NCBI GenBank assembly: GCA_964519905.1
Contig: CAZFLN010000003.1
Coordinates: 13,421 to 77,420 of the forward strand
Direction: 5' to 3'
Source of the DNA: CAZFLN01 sp964519905
Lineage (GTDB): Bacteria; Patescibacteriota; Microgenomatia; UBA1400; UBA1396
Length of the DNA stretch: 64,000 nucleotides
Below the pieces are notes generated by a model that saw nothing but the letters and a program-made list of their open reading frames with translations, made no database searches and was not told where the DNA came from. Both the position numbers and the translations under genes were made by a program. Positions 51,114 through 58,338 of this stretch are shown here, one piece after another (the first letter of the stretch is position 1; the number at the start of each line of letters is the position of its first letter).

Positions 51114-52226
51114 ATGACGGAGCATTTGAAATCGAGATTTCAGCAATACCATCAGGATAAAGGTTTTTCTATTTACAAACCCTTTCCATTAGTAACTACT
51201 GATGATCCTACGGTTTTGTTTACCAATGCTACTATTACTCCATTTAAAAACATGTTTACCGGAGAAACGGCTGCTGGAAATTATGCTCTTGTGCAAAAGT
51301 GTCTTCGTTTAGGCGGCACGGGTGGGAATGCGGATAGAGCTCGCGAGGACATACACTACACTTCACTGTTTGAGATGCTTGGTAGTGGGTATTTTGGTGT
51401 AAGTCCAGTGGTTGCCCTAGAATATTTCGTTGAAATGTTAGAGGCATTAGGGCTCCAAATGGAAAAAATGATCTTTTCTTCAATAGAAGGCAATCCACTA
51501 GCAGCGGCACTCATGTCTTCGACCTTAGATTTAAATCAGATTCGTATTGTTAAAGACCCGAAAGAATTGCAACATGAGTGGAGTTTTGGCGAAGGAGATT
51601 TGCATGGCGTTGGCGTGATTGCATGGTTTGACTCAGAAGGACTAGGAAAAAACACTGCTTTGAGTGACTGTTTGCAGATAGGTAGGATTGTACACATTGA
51701 TGGTATTTCTGAAGGCGGATCTGTAAGACCTTTTGAGTACAACGCATTTGATGTGGGATTGGGTATGGGTAGAGTTGAGCGTGCTATAACAGGTCAAGGG
51801 GAAGCTTCCTTACAGCCTTGGAGGGATCTATCTAAACAATTTAAAAATATTTTTGAGCATATCTCTGATGGAGATGCTCACTACATGTCAAATCTTTGCC
51901 TGGTTATTGATGAGTTAACTTTTGAAGGACTAGAACCAGGGAAGAAGAAACACTCGTACGTACTTAGAAAAATTATTCGTTCCTTGATAGAGGAAGTTTG
52001 GTTACAGTCAAAGGGCTTTGTAAATGTTCCTAGTACCTTGCACTCTTTTATCGAAAGATCAAAGTCAAAGTCTAGAGTTGAAGCTGCAATTTCAGCTGAG
52101 GAAAGTGCAATACGTCAAATACTTTCTAAAGTAGAGTCTATACGCAGAAAGAATCCCGAAATGACGCTTGATGAATTGCATGCGACTTTTGGTATAAAGC
52201 CCAGCTTACTCAGTTTGATGAGATGA
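51114..52226 (+). CDS. Stand-alone alanyl-tRNA-synthetase-like protein
   Basis: This 370-residue protein aligns with the catalytic half of class II AlaRS. Motif 1 region is DDPTVLFTNATITPFKNMF (about 24-42). Motif 2 region is VQKCLRLGG...HYTSLFEMLGSGYFG with its Arg, and motif 3 is DVGLGMGRVERAI. A mid-body segment HSYVLRKIIRSLIEEVW corresponds to the tRNA-acceptor-binding helices. The editing domain with HxxxH and the C-terminal domain are missing, so it is less than half of AlaRS (~870). It could supply aminoacyl-tRNA or aminoacyl-adenylate for a biosynthetic step. AAGGAG precedes ATG. It is unlikely to be the cell's only AlaRS. Confidence 0.85.
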   Translation: MTEHLKSRFQQYHQDKGFSIYKPFPLVTTDDPTVLFTNATITPFKNMFTGETAAGNYALVQKCLRLGGTGGNADRAREDIHYTSLFEMLGSGYFGVSPVVALEYFVEMLEALGLQMEKMIFSSIEGNPLAAALMSSTLDLNQIRIVKDPKELQHEWSFGEGDLHGVGVIAWFDSEGLGKNTALSDCLQIGRIVHIDGISEGGSVRPFEYNAFDVGLGMGRVERAITGQGEASLQPWRDLSKQFKNIFEHISDGDAHYMSNLCLVIDELTFEGLEPGKKKHSYVLRKIIRSLIEEVWLQSKGFVNVPSTLHSFIERSKSKSRVEAAISAEESAIRQILSKVESIRRKNPEMTLDELHATFGIKPSLLSLMR

Positions 52227-52249
52227 TGATTATCAAGCTCTCCACATAC

Positions 52250-52270
52250 TAAAAAACGCTCCTGGAGCAC
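52250..52270 (-). terminator. Weak rho-independent terminator of the RNA candidate
   Basis: Read on the minus strand, GCTC-CAG-GAGC with a flanking wobble pair is followed by G and T6. The stem is short (4-6 bp), so termination may be partial. Confidence 0.45.
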
Positions 52271-52408
52271 TCTGTCGTCATTTTTTAATTAGGAATGGGA
52301 CAGTTATAAAGACACCCGGGTTCCAGACCCAGGCGCTCCGCTCTTGAAAAATGACGCATCGCGTCGCTTTTCAAAAGTTGGTGAGCGGTTGGTTTCTTGG
52401 AATCCCGC
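52250..52408 (-). ncRNA. Candidate structured small RNA
   Basis: Transcription from the TATAAT at 52420-52415 would start near 52408 and run about 160 nt to a short hairpin followed by T6. The RNA would fold as a long stem with CCGCTC (52389-52384) pairing GAGCGG (52344-52339). Inside is a 14-bp stem (52375-52362 with 52358-52345, one wobble and one mismatch) with a 3-nt loop. A 7-bp hairpin follows (52334-52328 with 52322-52316, 5-nt loop). I do not recognise the fold as tRNA, 6S, SRP or RNase P RNA. No -35 box is clear. A plus-strand regulatory role is an alternative. Confidence 0.45.
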
Positions 52409-52581
52409 CGGCAATTATACGCGCTACGCGCGATGTACCTGAATAATGTACGCATAGTAGGCCAACGCTTGTTCATATATTGATTTTTCCCAGATAGACC
52501 AGCCTATTATTGAGATATGATTAATGTGTCAAACTTCTTTTGTTGCCATAATGACAACGTGTTATTTAACAGCCTGTAATC

Positions 52582-52594
52582 TATAATCGAATAT
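52582..52594 (+). promoter_or_regulatory. -10 box 7 nt before ATG of the SDR
   Basis: TATAAT at 52582-52587 is followed by CGAATAT and ATG 52595. The mRNA would be leaderless or nearly so, like many host genes outside this block. Confidence 0.5.
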
Positions 52595-53308
52595 ATGAGT
52601 TTTACTAACAAAAAAATCATAGTAACAGGAGCTTCTAACGGAATAGGGAAGGCTATTGCTCAAAGATTCCTTGATTCTGGTTCAGAAGTTATTAATTTTG
52701 ATGTAACCAAACCTGATTATGAAATCGAATTTAAAAAAGTTGATATTCAAAACGAAGAAGAAGTCACTAACGCATTTTCCAATATTACTCACTTAGATGT
52801 CTTAGTTAATAACGCAGGAATTTATTTTCAATCTTTAACAGAAGATACAAAAGTTGAAGATCTAGAGAAAATTTTGAGTATAAATATCAAAGGAACATAT
52901 ATAGTAACAAAGCACGCGTTGCCATTCCTAAAAAAATCAAAGGGAAACATCATAAACATTTCATCAGGTCTAGGCATTGTGCCAGAACCTGAATCTCCTG
53001 CTTACTGTGCAACCAAAGCAGCAATTATTATGCTCACAAAATGCTGGGCGCAGGAGTATGCAACTCTTAATCTGAGGGTGAATGCAGTACTCCCTGGACC
53101 AATTGATACTCCCCTTTTACGAAAGTCTCTTCCTTCGGAAGCACAATTACTCGATTATAAAGAACTAAATCCTATGAAAAAAATAGGTAGGGCTGAAGAT
53201 GTAGCAAATATGGTTGCATTTCTAGCTAGTGATGCAGCATCTTATGTAACAGGAGGTTTGTTCGCAGTGGATGGTGGAGAGTCTAGCTCGAGCCTATATT
53301 CTAAATAG
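52595..53308 (+). CDS. Classical short-chain dehydrogenase/reductase
   Basis: This 237-residue SDR has the complete set of family motifs: TGASNGIGKAIA (about 11-22), NNAG (about 70-73), ISSGLG with catalytic Ser, Y-x3-K as YCATK (about 144-148), and the C-terminal GPIDTP and VTGGLFAVDGG. It oxidises an alcohol or reduces a ketone with NAD(P)H. The substrate is unknown, and relatives include FabG-like and sugar-alcohol dehydrogenases. Its base composition is as A+T-rich as the rest of the block. It is preceded by its own promoter and no ribosome site. Confidence 0.92.
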   Translation: MSFTNKKIIVTGASNGIGKAIAQRFLDSGSEVINFDVTKPDYEIEFKKVDIQNEEEVTNAFSNITHLDVLVNNAGIYFQSLTEDTKVEDLEKILSINIKGTYIVTKHALPFLKKSKGNIINISSGLGIVPEPESPAYCATKAAIIMLTKCWAQEYATLNLRVNAVLPGPIDTPLLRKSLPSEAQLLDYKELNPMKKIGRAEDVANMVAFLASDAASYVTGGLFAVDGGESSSSLYSK

Positions 53309-53526
53309 TTATAACGCCAAATGGAAAATCTATACAAAAAATGCTGAAGAGATCTGTAAAAAACTCGAGCCATTAATCCAAAATGACACAGTCTAGTCCT
53401 TAAAAAGTTTCATAATGGTCTGGGTAAACGAAGACTTTCAGGAATGTTCTCATTATTTCCGGTCTAGTTTTCCAAGTTCTTCTGTTTTAGACTAATGCTT
53501 GGAGTCTGGGCAGAAAAGAGGTAACT

Positions 53527-53724
53527 ATGGCAAGCAAAGAAATAATTCCCGAAGGTTTCGTGTATGGCTTTACTTTAGAGGAAGCGAGGGTGATTTTTTC
53601 AGCGCTTTTGTCAGATGAAGAGATCCCTACCGCCGATGATTCTGAAGAGGGTTTAGTACACACACTTTTTTCGCCCACTGACCTTGATGACTTTGTAAAA
53701 GCATTGGGGTTAGAGATACGATAG
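53527..53724 (+). CDS. Small acidic protein
   Basis: I do not recognise this 65-residue acidic protein (many Asp and Glu, few Lys). The sequence reads as a helix pair (LEEARVIFSALLSDEE; SPTDLDDFVKALGLEIR) separated by an acidic turn. A good GAGG ribosome site lies 7 nt before ATG 53527, and it is 8 bp before the GNAT gene, so the two are probably co-transcribed. It could be a small partner or regulator of the acetyltransferase, which is inference from position only. Confidence 0.55.
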   Translation: MASKEIIPEGFVYGFTLEEARVIFSALLSDEEIPTADDSEEGLVHTLFSPTDLDDFVKALGLEIR

Positions 53725-53732
53725 GCTAAAGT

Positions 53733-54239
53733 ATGAAGGAGAGAGAATCTTCGTTTCATTTTAGAACGTTTCAAAAGACTGATGCCGAAAAAGTTATGGC
53801 ATTGATTAACGAAGTATTTGTTGAGTTTGGTTGGTCTCCAGGCGATGAAAACAGCTTTCCTGATATTCGCGATAATCTCTATGATGGACAGCGAGGAGAA
53901 ATGCGTATTGTTGAGCAAGCAAATCAAATCGTTGGGGTAATTGGATATCACCAATTAATGAATCGTACCGGTATAATCGAAAATGAACGAATTTTTTTAC
54001 TTCGCCGCTTATATCTTCGGAAAGATGTTCGTGGGAAAGGTCTGGGGAGAGCGCTTTCAGAATATGTTATTGATGAGTGTAAAAAGAGAGGTTCTTTGCT
54101 TATTGAGTTAAATACTGATAAAAAGATGCAGTCAGCAAGGAGTCTCTATTCATCCTTAGGATTTACGATCTCTGCAGAGAAGAAAAGTATCGTGACATTC
54201 CAACTTGATCTTGGAGATGATGTTTCTCAGGAGGACTGA
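53733..54239 (+). CDS. GNAT family N-acetyltransferase
   Basis: This 168-residue GNAT has motif A, the acetyl-CoA-binding loop, as RRLYLRKDVRGKGLGRALSEY (about 89-109, with R-x-x-G-x-G/A). Before it are the beta strands IVGVIGYHQL, and after it is SARSLYSSLGFTISA (motif B). It transfers an acyl group from acyl-CoA to an amine. GNAT folds also occur in aminoacyl-tRNA-dependent transferases, but nothing here proves that use. It may modify the cluster's product or protect the host. Confidence 0.88.
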   Translation: MKERESSFHFRTFQKTDAEKVMALINEVFVEFGWSPGDENSFPDIRDNLYDGQRGEMRIVEQANQIVGVIGYHQLMNRTGIIENERIFLLRRLYLRKDVRGKGLGRALSEYVIDECKKRGSLLIELNTDKKMQSARSLYSSLGFTISAEKKSIVTFQLDLGDDVSQED

Positions 54240-54267
54240 CATACATAACACATTGATACTCAAAGAA

Positions 54268-54462
54268 ATGCAAAAATACACCGTCAAAAAACATTTTTCT
54301 TGGGGATCTTTGAGATTAGAGCCAGGTCAGATATTGATCGTTGAGCCTCATAATGAAGAGAGATTGTTGGTTCGTGTTGATGGACCTGGAGAAGATCATA
54401 TTTTTGTGACACCGAAAGCACTTGCCGCTTTGGTAAAAATTCAATCGATTGAAGCGTACTGA
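54268..54462 (+). CDS. Small beta-rich protein
   Basis: I do not recognise this 64-residue protein. It looks like a compact beta barrel (YTVKKHFSWGSLRLEPGQILIVE; RLLVRVDGPGEDHIFVTP) followed by a helix (KALAALVKIQSI). I annotate from the first good ATG, at 54268. A strong AGGAGG (54229-54234) lies at the ideal distance from an in-frame ATA at 54241, right after the GNAT stop, so the true start may be AUA. It is the last gene of the A+T-rich block and is convergent with the dimethyltransferase gene. Confidence 0.55.
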   Translation: MQKYTVKKHFSWGSLRLEPGQILIVEPHNEERLLVRVDGPGEDHIFVTPKALAALVKIQSIEAY

Positions 54463-54481
54463 TCACGCATACTGGAAAATT

Positions 54482-55240
54482 TTATTGATATATTTTCTTG
54501 TACAGTTGGAGCCAAAGACCAAGATCAATCTCACCTGGTTTTTTCTTTTTACTCACCGACAATTCTTGGAGTACTTTCCCTAACAAAAGTGGTGGAAAGT
54601 GCCGGCTCAAATTTTTCCAAACTGATTCGCCGTTGCCGAACCCTTGCTGTACGAGTTTTTTCCAGCGCGCCCGCTCTGACCATGGCAGGAGTGGAGTGCG
54701 ACGTTGCTGAAATCGCAACAAAGCGGCGCGGACACTTGGTATGGGCGTAAAGTCGGTCGGGGCAAAGCGATGTTCAAGCGAAAACATGAACCACGGACCG
54801 TGCTGGATGTTGAGGAGACTTGGTTTGGGTGCAGCCAGTCGTTCGGCGAACGGTTCCATCACAACCAACGCGGCATCGAGAGGTGGATTCTTGTCATCGA
54901 TGAGCTTTCGAACGATTTCTCCCTCTATCGAGAAGGGAACATTTGCGACAACTTTATACGGAATCTTTGGGAGAGAATACTGCAAGAAATCTTGATTCAA
55001 CACGGTGAGGTTTGCAGACGAAAGATGTTGTTGGACAAAACGCCACCAATGTGTGTCTATTTCCACTGCTACAACGTGACCAGCGCGACGGAGCAATTCA
55101 CGCGTAATAATGCCCTTGCCTGGACCAATTTCGAGAACTAAATCTCCGCGAGTAATGCCAAGTGGCGCAACAAATCGAGTCACCAATGTGGGACTATGCA
55201 GAAAGTTCTGAGAGAGGAGCTTCCGCCGTATGCCGTGCAT
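54482..55240 (-). CDS. rRNA adenine N6-dimethyltransferase, RsmA/Erm family
   Basis: This 252-residue enzyme has SAM-binding VLEIGPGKGIITREL (about 35-49), AVEID and the catalytic motif IV NVPFSIEGEIVRKL (about 100-113). Later it has EPFAERLA, a C-terminal SLEHRFAPTDFTPIPSVRAALLRF and then PLL. The N-terminus RRKLLSQNFL is typical. RsmA normally has NLPYxISTP. NVPF...EIVRKL and the FxPxPxV region lean to the Erm branch (23S rRNA A2058, macrolide resistance). RsmA itself is otherwise nearly universal, so I leave the choice open. GAGG precedes ATG 55240. Confidence 0.82.
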   Translation of the reverse strand: MHGIRRKLLSQNFLHSPTLVTRFVAPLGITRGDLVLEIGPGKGIITRELLRRAGHVVAVEIDTHWWRFVQQHLSSANLTVLNQDFLQYSLPKIPYKVVANVPFSIEGEIVRKLIDDKNPPLDAALVVMEPFAERLAAPKPSLLNIQHGPWFMFSLEHRFAPTDFTPIPSVRAALLRFQQRRTPLLPWSERARWKKLVQQGFGNGESVWKNLSRHFPPLLLGKVLQELSVSKKKKPGEIDLGLWLQLYKKIYQ

Positions 55241-55317
55241 AGCGGAACCTCAAGAACATGATTGTCATACGTGTATTATAGCAAACGTGGAAACTTGAGC
55301 GCGCATCTCTCTTGAGA

Positions 55318-55329
55318 TATACTCAAACT
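55318..55329 (+). promoter_or_regulatory. -10 box 6 nt before ATG (leaderless promoter)
   Basis: TATACT at 55318-55323, then CAAACT, then ATG 55330. No ribosome site exists in the gap. Confidence 0.55.
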
Positions 55330-56202
55330 ATGTCAAAAACTCCAGAACAGCAAGAAGTACTGAATCTCATTTGGCACAAAATGCATGAGCGAGCTGGTGA
55401 TTCTGCCGGGGCAGCAGAAGCAGCTCAGTTGTATCGTCAGAAGGAATCTCCAGATACAGAGATGGCGCTTGAGCTTGCGGCCATGGAGTTTGTAACCAGT
55501 GGAGCGGCTGCCGTAAAAAGCAAGACGTTTGATCAAGCGCTCCCTTTTTTCTCTCAAGCTGCGCGTGTGGCGCAAGAAACATTTCCACTGGGACGAAATT
55601 CAGGGCTAGCAATTGATCGTGGGAATGCCTGGGATAGAGTGTATGGGGATCAAAGTGCTCAGTTGGCGATGCTGAGGAATTATTTTCATGTCGTTCGTCG
55701 TCTAGAGCGTGTGGTCGACAATCAGACGTTTACGATATATTCGCAGAGTTTGTGGCAGACGCTCCTTTCACTCACCCAAGAATTTCAAGATGAGGCCTCA
55801 ATTCTTATGCTTCAAATTGAGCATGATATCTATGCAACCGCCAAACAAACCTTTGACACTTTTGTGGAGGAAAGTGAACAATCAAGTGCTTTCGATGCGA
55901 GTCGAGTTATCACCATTGCCTCAAGAATGCTCAACCGTTCGTTGCAAGAGAAGGACTATGATGTGACCCTCAGAGCTTTCACCGTTGCTCTGAATGCACT
56001 GCGCCAGGATGCGAAAAAACTGTCACACTTTGGTCGACAGATTGCTTCCAATGTTCGCGCAGACAAAAATATTCGGGAGCGTCAGAAACTTGAGTCGTGG
56101 AGAGAGTCTGCCAAAAGGGTGGACACTGCTGTGATTCAAGCTCTTACACAGTTGCAGTACGTTGGTCTGGGAGATGACCGAGTTCGTGAAATTGAAAAAT
56201 AA
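55330..56202 (+). CDS. Hypothetical helical protein
   Basis: I do not recognise this 290-residue, soluble, almost entirely helical protein. Segments EMALELAAMEFVTSGAAAVKSKTFDQALPFFSQAARVAQ suggest tetratricopeptide-like helical pairs. A longer coiled region follows with RNYFHVVRRLERVV. The C-terminus is polar. It has no signal peptide or membrane segment. The start ATG 55330 follows the -10 box by 6 nt. An earlier ATG at 55312 would lie upstream of the predicted transcription start. It is convergent with the DUF1653 gene. Confidence 0.65.
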   Translation: MSKTPEQQEVLNLIWHKMHERAGDSAGAAEAAQLYRQKESPDTEMALELAAMEFVTSGAAAVKSKTFDQALPFFSQAARVAQETFPLGRNSGLAIDRGNAWDRVYGDQSAQLAMLRNYFHVVRRLERVVDNQTFTIYSQSLWQTLLSLTQEFQDEASILMLQIEHDIYATAKQTFDTFVEESEQSSAFDASRVITIASRMLNRSLQEKDYDVTLRAFTVALNALRQDAKKLSHFGRQIASNVRADKNIRERQKLESWRESAKRVDTAVIQALTQLQYVGLGDDRVREIEK

Positions 56203-56213
56203 TTCTTGTTGAT

Positions 56214-56441
56214 TCAATTGGTGTTGTCGAGTTTGCGAAACCGCGGAACTTTTTCCCCATCTACTTCGACCGTTTCTGTAAACATTTCCAGCGGTCGCAC
56301 CCACAAATTTGCCATCTCATTTTCGTATAAAGTGACGTACACAACCAAATCTTCTTTCGTTTCGCTGTGTTTAGCCGTTCCAAGGACCAAGTACTTCATG
56401 CCTTTATAGTGTTGGTAGGTTCCAGGTGTAACTGAGTTCAT
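56214..56441 (-). CDS. DUF1653 domain protein
   Basis: This 75-residue protein matches DUF1653 end to end: VTPGTYQHYKGMKYLVLGTAKHSET, then EDLVVYVTLYE, LWVRPLEMFTETVEVDGEKVPRF. Family members are small beta-rich proteins of unknown function, sometimes near nucleotide or tRNA metabolism. It overlaps the stop of the HIT-protein gene by 4 bp, so the two are translationally coupled. This may mean a joint role. Confidence 0.9.
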   Translation of the reverse strand: MNSVTPGTYQHYKGMKYLVLGTAKHSETKEDLVVYVTLYENEMANLWVRPLEMFTETVEVDGEKVPRFRKLDNTN

Positions 56442-56911
56442 ATTTTTCCTAACTCGCTCTGGAGCATATTTTTATAGTGGATTCTTTCTGCAGGGTCGGA
56501 CAAAAAACTTTTTTTGGTGAGTTCTTGATTAAACATGTCTCCGTTGTAGCGAGGAAAGATATGCAAATGGTAGTGAAAAGCGTGCTGATCTCCGGCCGGT
56601 TCGTTATTCTGACGTGTGGTGATTCCGTTGCAGTTATACGCTGATTTCATTGCTTGTGCGACCTCTTTTGAAGCAGTGAAAATTCTTTCTCCCACATGAT
56701 CTGGTACCCTATACAGGTTTTCAAAGTGCTCGTTTGGAACGATAATCACGTGTCCCTCGTTTCCACGAATCCAAAACGAGTTTATCCAGACTGTTACCAA
56801 ATCGTCTCGCCAAACCAAGTCATCTTGTTTGAGAAGCGTGTTTTCGTTCTCGATTCCCTGATTTCCTAAACAGATTGGGCACAGGTAATTTTCAGGAGCG
56901 TGGGAGTTCAT
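56438..56911 (-). CDS. HIT family protein
   Basis: This 157-residue HIT domain hydrolase or transferase has CPICLG near the N-terminus. VIIVPNEHFENLYRVP is in the middle, and the nucleotide-binding histidine triad is FHYHLHIFPR (about 117-126). The enzymes act on nucleoside-monophosphate conjugates. The four-Cys zinc motif is only half seen (CPIC), and a Cys/Asn-rich loop YNCNG lies before the triad. It is coupled by a 4-bp overlap to the DUF1653 gene. Confidence 0.92.
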   Translation of the reverse strand: MNSHAPENYLCPICLGNQGIENENTLLKQDDLVWRDDLVTVWINSFWIRGNEGHVIIVPNEHFENLYRVPDHVGERIFTASKEVAQAMKSAYNCNGITTRQNNEPAGDQHAFHYHLHIFPRYNGDMFNQELTKKSFLSDPAERIHYKNMLQSELGKI

Positions 56912-56949
56912 TCTTATAGTATATCAACAGAGTTCTGTGTGAAGTCTTC

Positions 56950-57414
56950 CTACCGCACATCCAGAATACGGTACTCAATACTGCCTTTGGATGTGTCAAC
57001 GTGCACGGAATCATGCTGCTTTTTACCGATCAACTGCATTCCCAGGGGACTTGCTAAAGAGAGCTTTCCTTGGTGTGGATCGGATTCGTGTTCACTCACG
57101 AGCAGGTACTCATACTTTTTTTCTCCCGCTTGGAGAAGGACGGTACTGCCAAACTCTATTTTTTCACTCGATTTTTTTGTAACTACTTCACCATGCGAAA
57201 GGAGATACTGGAGTCGACGCATTTCACGACCAATGTTCCCGAGCTCAAACTTGGCGTACCGATAGGCCCCGTTTTCAGAAAGATCGCCCATTTCTCTGGC
57301 AGACTTCAGTCTTTCGAGGACTTCAATCCGTTTTTCTTGCAAAAAAGAAAGTCGTTCTTCCATTTTTTGAAACGCACTGGCAGTAAAAGGGATTTTTGAT
57401 TCACGAAGAGACAT
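56950..57414 (-). CDS. greA: Transcription elongation factor GreA/GreB
   Basis: This 154-residue factor frees backtracked RNA polymerase by stimulating transcript cleavage. The N-terminal coiled coil carries the tip motif REMGDLSENGAYRYAK (about 40-55), with the Asp and Glu needed for activity. The C-terminal FKBP-like domain has FGSTVLLQAGEKKYEYLLV and KLSLASPLGMQLIGKK. The length is typical for GreA (~158). The start is ATG 57414. It lies 38 bp upstream of the HIT gene on the same strand, and probably forms one short transcript. Confidence 0.93.
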   Translation of the reverse strand: MSLRESKIPFTASAFQKMEERLSFLQEKRIEVLERLKSAREMGDLSENGAYRYAKFELGNIGREMRRLQYLLSHGEVVTKKSSEKIEFGSTVLLQAGEKKYEYLLVSEHESDPHQGKLSLASPLGMQLIGKKQHDSVHVDTSKGSIEYRILDVR

Positions 57415-57437
57415 GTTTGTATGAGCCCTGAGGATTT

Positions 57438-58283
57438 TTATTGCTTGCTGAACAGGAGTGGATCGATACGGATAGATTCAATCAGCGAATCAAGTTGATT
57501 GAGATTGGGCAAAAACTCATCAGCCTGTGTGGAATCCAGCTGTGATCGTATTCCAGATAGATACGAATCATACTTACTCGCCCAAGTCATGTAATCGTCC
57601 CCACCCAAGTTTTCGTCGGCATTTTCTGGGAGGAATTCTGTACTTACAGGCCAAGAGAAGCTGACCCAATATTTTCCATCATCGCTGAGTCCCTGAAATA
57701 TGTACAACAATTCTCGACGAGAAATGGGACTGGCATCTTGGCGATAGACAGTGAGATACCGCACTCCTTGGCCTTTCTCTTCATTGAAGTTCAGATATTT
57801 GATTCCAGCATAAAATACTGGGCTGGCGGTTCGAATCGGGGCTTCTGGGATGACAGCTGGATTCGCTGACTTGGACACAAGAATGTCTTTCAGTAGATCT
57901 GGTGAAGAATCCTTCCCAAACTCATTTTCTTGCAAAAATTGTTGGTATTGATCCACCGGATAGACGTGCAAAAACTTCCCATAGGGAGGAAATGGATCTG
58001 TTTGCTCGCTTCCATCAAATGTTCCCAGAAGAGATTCGGGATTGCCAGAACCACCCGGTTGCGGTTCGGTAAATGGTGTTGCCGGAATATTTTCAATTTT
58101 GATTTCTGCGGCGGTACTGAGACCATACAATTGGAATGAAATTCCAGATTTTGAAAAAGATTCAGAGTTTTTGGGATATTGTTGTCCGTATTGGCGAATG
58201 GTAAACCAGATCAAACCAATTACTATTATTCCCATCAACACGGTTGCCATAAGTTGAGACAAGGAAGGAGAACTTTGTATCAT
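57438..58283 (-). CDS. Membrane-anchored extracytoplasmic protein
   Basis: I do not recognise this 281-residue protein. One membrane helix (about 12-31, MATVLMGIIVIGLIWFTIRQ) leads to a soluble domain outside the cell. Pro-rich linkers are visible (IPATPFTEPQPGGSGNP). The domain has aromatic and Gly pairs such as GKYWVSFSWPVST and GIKYLNFNEEKGQGVRYLTVY, suggesting a beta-rich fold. The promoter is leaderless type. It is immediately upstream of greA on the same strand but probably separately transcribed. Confidence 0.72.
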   Translation of the reverse strand: MIQSSPSLSQLMATVLMGIIVIGLIWFTIRQYGQQYPKNSESFSKSGISFQLYGLSTAAEIKIENIPATPFTEPQPGGSGNPESLLGTFDGSEQTDPFPPYGKFLHVYPVDQYQQFLQENEFGKDSSPDLLKDILVSKSANPAVIPEAPIRTASPVFYAGIKYLNFNEEKGQGVRYLTVYRQDASPISRRELLYIFQGLSDDGKYWVSFSWPVSTEFLPENADENLGGDDYMTWASKYDSYLSGIRSQLDSTQADEFLPNLNQLDSLIESIRIDPLLFSKQ

Positions 58284-58295
58284 ACATTTACTGTA
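58284..58295 (-). promoter_or_regulatory. -10 box 6 nt before ATG (leaderless promoter)
   Basis: On the minus strand TACAGT is followed by AAATGT and then ATG 58283. Same geometry as at 27422, 28773, 45477, 55318, 61078 and 63895. Confidence 0.45.
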
Positions 58296-58338
58296 GCATT
58301 CGCTGGGTGTTTTCGCGAAACTTTAATTTCTTTTGACA

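Larger units (their letters stand above)
52227..52594. other. 368-bp intergenic region holding a structured RNA candidate
   Basis: No credible protein gene is present. The interval holds several strong inverted repeats, a minus-strand TATAAT box (52415-52420), a minus-strand hairpin plus T6 (52250-52268), and the leaderless promoter of the SDR at its right end. It is visibly more G+C-rich in its middle than the genes on both sides. Confidence 0.6.
46349..54470. other. A+T-rich accessory block, probable biosynthetic cluster
   Basis: Between tRNA-Ser and the rRNA dimethyltransferase gene the base composition and codon choice shift visibly to A/T-ending codons. Genes here are unlike the housekeeping and glycan genes around. 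The block contains a PLP aminotransferase, two oxygenase-type enzymes, two dehydrogenase-type enzymes, a peptidase, a synthetase-like protein, a GNAT and small proteins. No integrase or transposase is present, and no convincing duplicated tRNA end was found at the far border. A horizontally acquired origin is inference from composition and tRNA adjacency. Confidence 0.6.

Noticed and set aside
52300..52420. A degenerate tRNA or tRNA-derived attachment site
   Set aside because: The CCTGGGT/ACCCGGG hairpin and 'GAGCGC' text resemble an anticodon and D arm. However no matching acceptor stem or TTC-loop T arm exists on either strand, and similarity to the tRNA-Ser 3' end is only GAATCCC.
52285..52476. 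A 63-codon minus-strand open frame in the intergenic region of the A+T-rich block
   Set aside because: It starts upstream of the minus-strand -10 box, has no ribosome site, and its codons follow RNA-like helices.
46479..54470. Integrated prophage or integrative element
   Set aside because: No integrase, transposase, phage or conjugation gene and no clear flanking direct repeat was found. Only composition and tRNA adjacency suggest acquisition.
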